This document shows, in pieces, positions 1 to 7,483 of a stretch of DNA of 64,000 bases; position 1 is the stretch's first letter, and each line of letters begins with the position of its first letter. The notes below the pieces were generated by a model. It ran no database searches. It was not told the origin of the DNA and saw only the letters and a list, made by a program, of their open reading frames with translations. Position numbers and translations under genes: made by a program. The stretch is from Clostridium sp. UBA4108 (GTDB lineage Bacteria > Bacillota > Clostridia > Clostridiales > Clostridiaceae), in the NCBI GenBank assembly GCA_002381695.1, contig DFXM01000053.1, positions 18,562 to 82,561 of the forward strand. The letters are read 5' to 3'.

Positions 1-80
1 ATAATATGAAGCTCAATTTCAATATTTCATAAAATAAAAGCCTCTTTGTATAATGTAAAAACTTAATTACAACTTATATA
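1..80 (+). repeat. MITE-like repeat family 2, truncated copy
   Basis: These 80 bases match 41051-41131 at roughly 85-90% by eye, with one A-run indel. In the complete copy this part is the centre plus the right inverted arm; here the right arm is 38-72. The left arm would lie outside the window. There is no coding capacity. Confidence 0.6.
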
Positions 81-105
81 TTAGAATATCTGCTGATTTT
101 ATATT

Positions 106-175
106 TTGAACACTGTTTAAGTTACTGTTGATATTTACTTTTATAAAGGGTAAAATTAAATTAAACAGTGTTCAA
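106..175 (+). promoter_or_regulatory. Promoter flanked by two inverted operator sites (TetR autoregulation)
   Basis: TTGAACACTGTTTAA (106-120) and its exact reverse complement TTAAACAGTGTTCAA (161-175) flank a sigma-A-like promoter, TTGATA (128-133), 17-base spacer, TAAAAT (151-156). Each 15-mer is itself nearly palindromic around a central C/G, so each can be a dimer site. The placement upstream of a TetR gene suggests autorepression; that is inference. Confidence 0.6.
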
Positions 176-246
176 ATTATGAATAAAATTAAACAAGAGT
201 AACATAAAGTAAAAGATAAATAGCTATAAGATGAAGAGGTGAAGGT

Positions 247-870
247 ATGAGTAGAAAAAGACAAATGGAGAAGCAAGAGGAAACGAGGAGAATTATTTTA
301 AATGCAGCAAAAATCATAATTGATAAACATGGATTAGAGGGATTATCTATTAGAAAGATAACTAATGAAATAGATTATTCACCAGCTATTGTTTATCACT
401 ATTTCAAGGATAAGGATGAGATAGTTGCAACATTAGTAGAGGAGGGATATGGGCGGATAATAGATACTATATCTAAGGGTAAAATAGAAGGTTCCAATCC
501 TTTAGAACAGATTAAAATCACATTTATTAAATATATAAACGCATCATTAGAGAGTCCTAGTGAATATAAAGCTTTTATGCTTAGTGAAAATGAAACTATA
601 TTAAATAAAACTAGTATTCTTAGAAGGGGGATAAGCAAAGAGAGTCCAACCATAGGAGCATTAGTTAGAAATATTGAAAGAGGAATAGAGGATGGATTGA
701 TAAGACCTTGTGATGCAGAACTTACAGCTCAAATCATATGGACGTCTACCTTTGGATTACTTATGAAGCTAATACTAGAAAAGAATATAGAAGAAGAACA
801 AAAGGATAGATTGATAGAAGAGCATTTTAAATTAATATTTAATGGAATAGTAATTGGGAAAGGGAAATAA
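247..870 (+). CDS. TetR/AcrR family transcriptional regulator
   Basis: A 207-residue protein with the usual TetR layout: an N-terminal helix-turn-helix at about residues 14-60 (helices around AAKIIIDKHG, LSIRKITNEI and the recognition stretch SPAIVYHYFKDKDEI) and an alpha-helical ligand-binding C-terminus. The start follows GAGGTGAAGGT at a normal distance. It is the first gene of a tight run with an FMN-binding protein (2 bases downstream) and a flavodoxin, so it probably represses this redox operon, including itself, through the paired operators at 106-175. The ligand is unknown. Confidence 0.85.
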   Translation: MSRKRQMEKQEETRRIILNAAKIIIDKHGLEGLSIRKITNEIDYSPAIVYHYFKDKDEIVATLVEEGYGRIIDTISKGKIEGSNPLEQIKITFIKYINASLESPSEYKAFMLSENETILNKTSILRRGISKESPTIGALVRNIERGIEDGLIRPCDAELTAQIIWTSTFGLLMKLILEKNIEEEQKDRLIEEHFKLIFNGIVIGKGK

Positions 871-872
871 TT

Positions 873-1250
873 ATGAAAAGGGGATTTAAAATTTTAGGGG
901 TTATATTATGCATTTTTTTAGTTCTGGGAGTTTTTATGTTTATAAAAATAAAGAATGCCCCAATACCGCAAATTAATATTAATGATGTTAGTATTAAAGA
1001 TATAAATGATGGCATGTACACAGGAGAATATAAAGTAAATCCTGTTCAGGCTAAAGTAGAGGTAGAAGTAGAGGGCGGAATAATTAAAAACATAGCTATT
1101 AAAGAACATATGAATGGCTTAGGAAAAAAAGGAGAAAAAGTTGTAGATAGTATTGTTAAGAGTCAAAGTCTACAGGTGGATGCCATAAGCGGAGCAACCT
1201 TAAGCAGTAATGTGATTAGGAAAGCAGTAGAAGAAGCTTTAACTAAATAA
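873..1250 (+). CDS. Membrane-anchored FMN-binding domain protein
   Basis: A 125-residue protein with one N-terminal hydrophobic segment (about residues 7-25), then an extracytoplasmic FMN_bind domain. The C-terminal motif DAISGAT (residues 103-109) fits the ApbE flavinylation consensus Dxx(S/T)GA(T/S), so Thr109 is the likely covalent FMN site. Related domains occur in RnfG/NqrC and in small electron-transfer proteins at the outer membrane face. It lies between the TetR gene and a flavodoxin, suggesting a small flavin-based electron-transfer module. No apbE is in the window, so the flavin transferase must be encoded elsewhere. Confidence 0.8.
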   Translation: MKRGFKILGVILCIFLVLGVFMFIKIKNAPIPQININDVSIKDINDGMYTGEYKVNPVQAKVEVEVEGGIIKNIAIKEHMNGLGKKGEKVVDSIVKSQSLQVDAISGATLSSNVIRKAVEEALTK

Positions 1251-1265
1251 TGGGGGTATATGGAG

Positions 1266-1775
1266 ATGAAAATAGCAATTATTTATGGAACAAAGCATGG
1301 TACTAGCAAGAAATGTGCAGAAATACTCAGTGAGAAAATAGGATCAACCGTTGAGTTATTCGATGCTGGTACAACTAAAGAAATCAACTTTGAAGACTAT
1401 GAGATTATTATAATAGGTGGCTCCATCCATATGGGACAAATGAATAAAGGTATTAGAGAATTTTGTGCAAAGAACATGAATAGCCTAAGAAAGAAAAGGC
1501 TGGGTCTTTTTATCTGTGGTATGACACCAGGTGATAAAATCGATGAAGTGTTAAATAGTGCATTTCCAAAAGAGCTTTTAGATAGTGCAGTAGCTAAGGA
1601 ATGGTTTGGGGGGGAGTTCAAGTTTAAAGAAATGAATTTTTTTGAGAGGTTTATAATAAAGAAGGTAAGTAAATCTCAGACTGGGGAAAATATAGATACA
1701 GCTCAGGATGTAAGTGATATAAAAGAAGATAATATAGGGAAATTAGTGAAAAAAGTTATGAAGATATATCACTAG
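1266..1775 (+). CDS. Flavodoxin-domain protein (HemG/protoporphyrinogen-oxidase-like)
   Basis: The protein begins MKIAIIYGTKHGTSKKCAE, a flavodoxin beta-strand followed by a Thr/Ser-rich FMN phosphate loop; GGSIHMGQ and a WFGGEF stretch resemble the flavodoxin_5/HemG-like family. An in-frame ATG lies at 1260, but the GGGGG at 1252-1256 is only 3 bases from it and 9 from the ATG at 1266, so 1266 is preferred (169 residues). It is the third gene of the TetR/FMN-binding run and could be the cytosolic partner of the covalent flavoprotein. Exact substrate unknown. Confidence 0.75.
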   Translation: MKIAIIYGTKHGTSKKCAEILSEKIGSTVELFDAGTTKEINFEDYEIIIIGGSIHMGQMNKGIREFCAKNMNSLRKKRLGLFICGMTPGDKIDEVLNSAFPKELLDSAVAKEWFGGEFKFKEMNFFERFIIKKVSKSQTGENIDTAQDVSDIKEDNIGKLVKKVMKIYH

Positions 1776-1966
1776 CAAAGCCTGTGGGAAAAATCAAGAA
1801 TGGAACAAATAGAACTCTTTTATAAACTGTAGAGTAAATCTATTTAAAAATGTATCAGCAAAGTTTTTTATAAAATGTTAGATACAGTATAAAACCTCTG
1901 TAGATAAGCTCTGAGGCTTAGATACAGAGGTATGTATGGTCATAAAGGTGAAAGAAATAGTATTTA

Positions 1967-2809
1967 CTACTCTAGTATTTTTTTTATTTCTTCTAGCTTT
2001 TCAATGGCCGAATTGTAACCATGAAAGTAGCTCTTTCTTAATTTTTCAATATCTTTTTCAAAACTATCTATGGATTCCTCTGCAGCAGGACGTATGATTA
2101 GGGCTTTTCCTTCATGTTCTAGTTGTTCACAGTATCGAACCCTTTCGTTATAAAGAGTATGTCTAGTAAGAAGGGGCTCTTTTAATTTAGGATATTTTTT
2201 GCAGAGTAGTTTTGAAGCCAGTAAGTTATTTTTACTAAACTCTTTTACATATCCTTTAGGTCGAGTAAGTATTATTAGATGTTTTTCATTACCATCCTCT
2301 ATGGACTTCATTATTGGTATCGGATCACAAATTCCACCATCATAATAGTAATTATCTTTGATTTTTATAGGTGGAAAGAACAATGGTATAGCACAAGTTG
2401 CTCTAAGCATAGTACATTTAGTATCTAATTCTCTTCCATCTAAATATTCAGTCTTGCCTGTAGAGGCATTAGTTACCCCAACTAAAGTTTTTCCTTCATA
2501 GCTTAGAAAGGTTTCCATATCAAAAGGACTTAACTTATTAGGTATTTCATCAAAAACAAAATCCAGCCCAAATAAACTTTTACATTTAAAAAAATTCCTA
2601 AGGCCCAAATACCGTTTATCATTTCTATATAGTTCTAGGACATCTAAGTTTCTTCTTTTTTGTTTAGATATGTAGGAAACTCCGTTAGTAATTCCAGCGG
2701 AAACACCAATACAATAAGGAAACATAATATCATTATCTAAAAGAGCATCCATTACACCAGCACTGAATATGGGTCTAAAGGTGCCCCCCTCTAGTATTAA
2801 ACTTCTCAT
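1967..2809 (-). CDS. Patatin-like phospholipase family protein
   Basis: Starting at the ATG at 2809 (an AGGAGGAGGG site lies just upstream; the in-frame ATG further up lacks one) gives 280 residues. The patatin dyad is clear: a Gly-rich oxyanion loop near the N-terminus (LEGGTFRP), the nucleophile elbow GVSAG (Ser about 37) and DGG (Asp about 157). The C-terminal part resembles the extension of the YjjU-like patatin group. It probably hydrolyses acyl esters of lipids in the cytoplasm. It stands alone, convergent with the flavodoxin operon. Confidence 0.85.
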   Translation of the reverse strand: MRSLILEGGTFRPIFSAGVMDALLDNDIMFPYCIGVSAGITNGVSYISKQKRRNLDVLELYRNDKRYLGLRNFFKCKSLFGLDFVFDEIPNKLSPFDMETFLSYEGKTLVGVTNASTGKTEYLDGRELDTKCTMLRATCAIPLFFPPIKIKDNYYYDGGICDPIPIMKSIEDGNEKHLIILTRPKGYVKEFSKNNLLASKLLCKKYPKLKEPLLTRHTLYNERVRYCEQLEHEGKALIIRPAAEESIDSFEKDIEKLRKSYFHGYNSAIEKLEEIKKILE

Positions 2810-2959
2810 AGACCCTCCTCCTATTAAAATAAAATTCATTATAGAAATTATATACTTTACTAAAATATATTACAACTTTAAGGTTTAAAATACTAATTAG
2901 TATTCTAAACCTTAAAGTTAGTAATTATTTAATTGTAAGCTTGTATATCTATATATAAA

Positions 2960-3892
2960 TTAATAGTTATTCTGAGATGAAGTCCGTTTCTTTTGAAGAA
3001 TCAATATAAGAAGTATGCCTACAACTAATACTAGGGTAACGGCTAATCCACCTTCAGGACCAAAGGCTCCACCATTTATAATATTATTACTACTATAGGA
3101 ACTCTCCATCAATATGTTTCCTATGGTACCTGTTCCACTTACAGAAAATCCAAAAAGATTTCCTTGAGCGAAATTCCAAGAGGAGTGGAGTGCACATATG
3201 CCCCAAAGGCTTTTGCTATATAGGGCATAAAAAGCTGCAAAGAGGCCAAATAGAGTTAAATTTATTAAAGGCATTGTTCCAACTCCAGAATTCCCTAGAT
3301 GTAATGCGGAAAAATATATGGAGGATATAAAAATACCCACAGGAACATTAATGAGTTTACCAAACACAGGAAGAGTATATCCTCTCATCATAATTTCTTC
3401 AGTGGCCCCTTGTATCATCCAGGTAAATATAACAAAAATAAAGGATGGTATCATTGAGGCAGTTAATCCAACAAATTTAACTTCTCCATTACCCGTAACG
3501 TAAATAATAGTAGCAGATAGAGCTATCATTAAAATCCCAATAATAAAGCCAACTACATATTCGGAAAACGCCTTTTTATTGAAATTGAAACCCATAGTAG
3601 ATATAGGTCTCCTTTCTATGAATTTAACTATGATAAAGTAAAAAATCATAGATCCAAAGAATGAAATTAGCATGATAAGAGGACTATTGATAAATTCAGA
3701 ACTATTGAGATTAATATTAAATCCTGCTAGCGCCATTAAAGGTGCAATAAACATTATAGGCATTAATATGATACTAGAAAAAAATGAGCTTAATATAGGA
3801 TATATGAGTGCAAGAAAAAGCATTAAATACTTATTAAACTTCCTTTGAACTCCGGATACTAATCCAGTGTCTTTTCTAAATAATCCATACAT
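2960..3892 (-). CDS. CPBP family intramembrane metalloprotease
   Basis: A 310-residue polytopic membrane protein with CPBP/Abi (Rce1-like) motifs: EEIMMR (Glu165-Glu166, Arg170), a second motif with His198 and a third with His236 (HSSWNF). These are the predicted metal ligands and catalytic Glu. Members process prenylated or other small peptides, or act in bacteriocin self-immunity; the substrate here cannot be read. The start follows a GGGGGG site. A perfect 13-base dyad sits just upstream, suggesting a dedicated regulator. Confidence 0.85.
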   Translation of the reverse strand: MYGLFRKDTGLVSGVQRKFNKYLMLFLALIYPILSSFFSSIILMPIMFIAPLMALAGFNINLNSSEFINSPLIMLISFFGSMIFYFIIVKFIERRPISTMGFNFNKKAFSEYVVGFIIGILMIALSATIIYVTGNGEVKFVGLTASMIPSFIFVIFTWMIQGATEEIMMRGYTLPVFGKLINVPVGIFISSIYFSALHLGNSGVGTMPLINLTLFGLFAAFYALYSKSLWGICALHSSWNFAQGNLFGFSVSGTGTIGNILMESSYSSNNIINGGAFGPEGGLAVTLVLVVGILLILILQKKRTSSQNNY

Positions 3893-3913
3893 GGATATCC
3901 CCCCATTTCAATT

Positions 3914-3943
3914 ATTATGGATGGATATTTATCCATCCATAAT
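3914..3943 (-). promoter_or_regulatory. Perfect 13-bp inverted repeat upstream of CPBP gene (operator candidate)
   Basis: ATTATGGATGGAT (3914-3926), a 4-base spacer, then ATCCATCCATAAT (3931-3943). On the minus strand a TTGATT, 17-base, TACAGT promoter lies immediately upstream, so the dyad overlaps the probable transcription start. No U-run follows on the minus strand, so an operator is more likely than a terminator. Confidence 0.45.
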
Positions 3944-3981
3944 AACTGTAAAATATATCCATGAAAAAATCAACCCAGTGA

Positions 3982-4140
3982 TTATATTTTTTCTTTTCTC
4001 TTAGGATAATAAATTTTAAAAGCATCATCATAATCTTCAGGTTCCTCAAAGTATTGAACCTCACTAACATAGATATCACACTTATCCTGTATTATTTCTT
4101 GAGTTATAATCTTATTTTCATTTTCCTTTTGTTTATTCAA
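3982..4140 (-). CDS. Small protein, TTG start, function unknown
   Basis: A 52-codon minus-strand frame starting TTG at 4140, with AAGGTG seven bases upstream, ending at a TAA at 3984-3982. The product is charged and rich in Glu, Lys and Tyr, and has no hydrophobic segment. It overlaps the tail of a decayed minus-strand gene upstream. It resembles no family I recognise; it may be a real small gene or part of the same decayed locus. Confidence 0.35.
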   Translation of the reverse strand: MNKQKENENKIITQEIIQDKCDIYVSEVQYFEEPEDYDDAFKIYYPKRKEKI

Positions 4141-4411
4141 ATTTGTTCACCTTCTTTTCTATGATAAATTTATTTTCTCTCAAATAGAGATTTATATTCA
4201 TCCTAGCTTTGAGTAATAAGAGCTTATCGTCTATGAATTTATCTAGAAATTCTCTTATAATCCTATCTTTCTCATGAAGCCCTAGAAAGGATCTACTTAG
4301 TATTTCACACTATAAGGAACCTATAGAACTTATTACCATACTCTCCGGATTTACGTAGAAAACTCTGTTGTTATCATACTTTAACTGGGTATAGGTCCCT
4401 AGAAAGTTCAT
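4133..4411 (-). pseudogene. Decayed minus-strand gene with an in-frame stop
   Basis: Read on the minus strand from ATG at 4411, the frame gives 33 codons (MNFLGTYTQLKYDNN...), a TAG at 4312-4310, then 58 further codons with protein-like composition (SFLGLHEKDRIIREFLDKFI...) to a TAA at 4135. The same frame stays open upstream of the ATG for a few codons. Continuous coding character across one stop suggests a pseudogene. The family is not recognised. Confidence 0.45.
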
Positions 4412-4521
4412 GGCAAAGAGAGTGGAAGGTTTATTATAAATTTAATGACAAAGGTATTTTTAGAGAAGGATATAATATATGTTTAGTAATGATGTCTCAT
4501 TAAGATTAAATTTGTAAATAC

Positions 4522-4551
4522 TTGTAAATATTATAAGAATTATGGTATAAT
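4522..4551 (+). promoter_or_regulatory. Probable galE promoter
   Basis: TTGTAA (4522-4527), an 18-base spacer and TATAAT (4546-4551), about 150 bases before the galE start. The remainder of 4412-4699 shows no gene. Confidence 0.4.
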
Positions 4552-4699
4552 TAGAAAAACAAAAAGATTATGATAGTACAATTCTAAAAGAGGACAAAAA
4601 CTACTGGTTAAGTATAATTAACAAATAAAATTACAAAGAGTATTTTAACATGGAAATCTAACAAGATTATAATAACACTCAGAAAGGCAGGTACATACA

Positions 4700-5710
4700 A
4701 TGAAGGTTCTAATTACAGGTGGAGCAGGTTATATAGGAAGTACAATTTGCTCTGCATTAAAGGATAATGGGCATAAGCCTATAATTTTGGATTCACTTAT
4801 TAATGGGAAAAGAGAGTTTACAAAAGATTATATATTCTATGAAGGAGATATTGCAGATAGAGCCTTATTAGAGAAGGTATTTACTGACCATCCTGATATA
4901 AGATGCACAATACACTGTGCAGCATTGATTGTAGTTCCAGAATCGGTAGAAAATCCATATGGTTATTACACAGAAAATGTAGCTAAGTCCTTAGAGTTAT
5001 TTCATAACTTAAATAGCCTAGGATATAATGATATTATTTTCAGTTCTTCTGGATCAATATATGATGATGTAGATAATTTTATGGTAACAGAAGAATCACC
5101 ACTTAATCCAAGGAGTCCATATGCTCGTACGAAGTTTATGATGGAAATGATTCTTAAAGATTTTTGTGCATCTTATGGTATGAGAGGGATTGCACTTAGA
5201 TACTTTAATCCAATTGGTGCAGACCCCAAAATGCGTTCTGGTCCTTATGATAAGTTTCCTACCCATGTTGTTGCAAAGCTTATTGAGGCAGCATCTGGAG
5301 ATTCAGGGATATTTAAAATAACAGGAGTTCATTGGGATACAAGAGATGGTTCAAGTATTAAAGATTACCTTCATGTATGGGACTTAGCAATGGCTCATGT
5401 TAAAGCTGTAGAAAAATTTGATAGAATTTTCAGCAATGAAGAGAATGTGGATTCAAATTATGTAGTAATTAACCTTGGCAGTGGCAATGGTGTAACTGTT
5501 AAAGAATTGGTTACAGCTTTTGAGAAGATATTTAAAGTAGAGCTAAATAAGGTTGAAACTGAGCCAAGACTAGGGGATGTAGCTGGAGCTTATGCAAATG
5601 CTAATAAAGCTCTAAAGCTCTTAGGTTGGAAAACTGAGCTATCTGTTGAAAATGGCATGTCTGATGCATTAAAATGGGGACAAGTTAGAGAGTCAATTTT
5701 AGGTTATTAA
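4700..5710 (+). CDS. galE: UDP-glucose 4-epimerase
   Basis: A 336-residue extended short-chain dehydrogenase. The NAD-binding motif GGAGYIGS is at residues 7-14, SSSGS at about 115-119 and the catalytic YxxxK (Tyr141, Lys145) follows; RYFNPIGAD and RLGDVAGAYAN are typical of GalE. It interconverts UDP-glucose and UDP-galactose in the cytoplasm, serving the Leloir pathway and surface polysaccharide precursors. No other Leloir genes are adjacent, so a cell-envelope role is as likely as galactose use. Confidence 0.9.
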   Translation: MKVLITGGAGYIGSTICSALKDNGHKPIILDSLINGKREFTKDYIFYEGDIADRALLEKVFTDHPDIRCTIHCAALIVVPESVENPYGYYTENVAKSLELFHNLNSLGYNDIIFSSSGSIYDDVDNFMVTEESPLNPRSPYARTKFMMEMILKDFCASYGMRGIALRYFNPIGADPKMRSGPYDKFPTHVVAKLIEAASGDSGIFKITGVHWDTRDGSSIKDYLHVWDLAMAHVKAVEKFDRIFSNEENVDSNYVVINLGSGNGVTVKELVTAFEKIFKVELNKVETEPRLGDVAGAYANANKALKLLGWKTELSVENGMSDALKWGQVRESILGY

Positions 5711-5769
5711 AGGCTTTATTTTATGGAAGGTACAATATTTCGTATATAAACAACATAAGGAGGACAGTT

Positions 5770-7245
5770 ATGGAAAAGGATATGAATTTTAAGAAAAGCT
5801 CCAATCAGATATATATTATATGTGCTGTTATTATATGCATTGTGTATTCCGTAGGAGCCTTTTTTATGGTTAGAAGGGGTACAATAATTAAAGAAGCAGG
5901 AATATCAATAATAGTTATATTACTATTAAGTGGAATTATGGGAATTATTTCCTACATGAAAAATAATGAAAGTATGATCTTAAGACATATAATAGCCATA
6001 CCTTGCGCAGTAGCGTATACTATTGTTGTGTTTAGTACAAGTATTTTAGTAGCGCCTATGATAATAGTTCCAATGATAGTTATTGCAGCTTTTTATTTAG
6101 AAAATAAGTTTTTAGTTATACCAATTACGGGAACCATAACTATAAATATTGTATGGATATATATAAAAATAACCAGTGGTGGGGATGTACATATTATTTT
6201 AATACAAGAGATTATTCTAATAATTCTTTTGATAAGTATATCTTTTCTAACAAATTTCTTAAGTAAAGTAAGAAATGCAACAGAAGAGTCAAGAATTAAA
6301 GCCGTAGAGAATTACAATAAACAAAGTATACTTTTAGAGGAAATTAATAATGCCGTTGAATTGTTAAATAGAAATACAGAGGGATTAAATAATAATATAA
6401 GTACTATTGAAAATTCTTCTAAAACTATATATACAGCCGTTGAAGAGATAACAGCTGGGTGTAGTAATACAGCTGGAAATATAGAAAATCAAACTTCGTA
6501 CTCTAATGAGATACAGATTAAACTTAATAATACTGTACAGATTTCAAAAGATATGAAGGCTTCGGCAGATGATAGTGAAAAGATATTTAAAAGCAGTTTA
6601 GAAGTTGTAAAGGAACTATCTGAACAATCTCAATTAGTAAGTAATAAGAATAAAGAAGTTCATAGAATATCAGAAAATTTAAAGAAGAAAACTGAAAATG
6701 TACAAGAGGTAGTATCTATAATATCAAATATAGCGGAACAGACTAATTTATTAGCGCTAAATGCTGCTATAGAATCTGCTAGAGCTGGTGAAGCAGGAAA
6801 AGGATTTGCAGTTGTTGCAGATGAGGTTAGAAAGTTAGCAGAAAAAAGTAAAGAATCTACAAAAGAAATAACAGAAATGATATTAGAATTTAAAGAAGAG
6901 GCTGAAAAGATAGTTTCTTCTATAATGGAAGTGTCAAAGATCAATAGCGAAGAGAATCAACTGATGTGTAGTACAGAAGCTCAGCTTAATAGTATTTATA
7001 ATAAGATAATTGAACTAAGAAATAAAGTTGAGGTAGTAGATGAAAGTATAAATTATATTAAGGAGTCAAATTCAAATATAAATGAATCAATAGTAAATCT
7101 AGCAGCAATATCAGAAGAAACAGTTGCCAATTCAGAGGAAGCCTTCAGTGTTATAGAAGAATATTTAAATGAAGCGAAATTTGCTAAGACTTCAATTGAA
7201 TCCTTAGTAATATTAGCTTCAAAGATGAAGAAATTGGTGGAATAA
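5770..7245 (+). CDS. Methyl-accepting chemotaxis protein with polytopic N-terminus
   Basis: A 491-residue receptor whose first about 170 residues form several hydrophobic segments (roughly six) with no sizeable external domain, followed by a coiled-coil signalling region. The CheA/CheW-contact hairpin is unmistakable (EQTNLLALNAAIESARAGE, then GKGFAVVADEVRKLAEKS). Lack of an external ligand domain suggests it senses membrane-linked or internal signals. AAGGAGGACAG precedes the start. A strong terminator follows. Confidence 0.9.
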   Translation: MEKDMNFKKSSNQIYIICAVIICIVYSVGAFFMVRRGTIIKEAGISIIVILLLSGIMGIISYMKNNESMILRHIIAIPCAVAYTIVVFSTSILVAPMIIVPMIVIAAFYLENKFLVIPITGTITINIVWIYIKITSGGDVHIILIQEIILIILLISISFLTNFLSKVRNATEESRIKAVENYNKQSILLEEINNAVELLNRNTEGLNNNISTIENSSKTIYTAVEEITAGCSNTAGNIENQTSYSNEIQIKLNNTVQISKDMKASADDSEKIFKSSLEVVKELSEQSQLVSNKNKEVHRISENLKKKTENVQEVVSIISNIAEQTNLLALNAAIESARAGEAGKGFAVVADEVRKLAEKSKESTKEITEMILEFKEEAEKIVSSIMEVSKINSEENQLMCSTEAQLNSIYNKIIELRNKVEVVDESINYIKESNSNINESIVNLAAISEETVANSEEAFSVIEEYLNEAKFAKTSIESLVILASKMKKLVE

Positions 7246-7314
7246 TAGAGATTATAATTTGTTACGAATGAAAATTTAAAAAATAAGATTAAATTTATAC
7301 ATTAATTGATAATG

Positions 7315-7345
7315 CACTTCTGTCTGTTATGACAGGAGTGTTTTT
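7315..7345 (+). terminator. Intrinsic terminator after chemotaxis receptor
   Basis: Stem CACTTCTGTC (7315-7324) with GACAGGAGTG (7331-7340), one G-U pair, six-base loop, then TTTTTA. Confidence 0.8.
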
Positions 7346-7483
7346 ATTATTGTTAAATATAAGTACTATTTGCATTTATTACACTAATCTTAGCACATAT
7401 GTAATAAAATATAAAATATATAAAAAATATGATATAATAACCATAATAAGTTAGATAATAACAATGAATGGAGAGGATTATAA

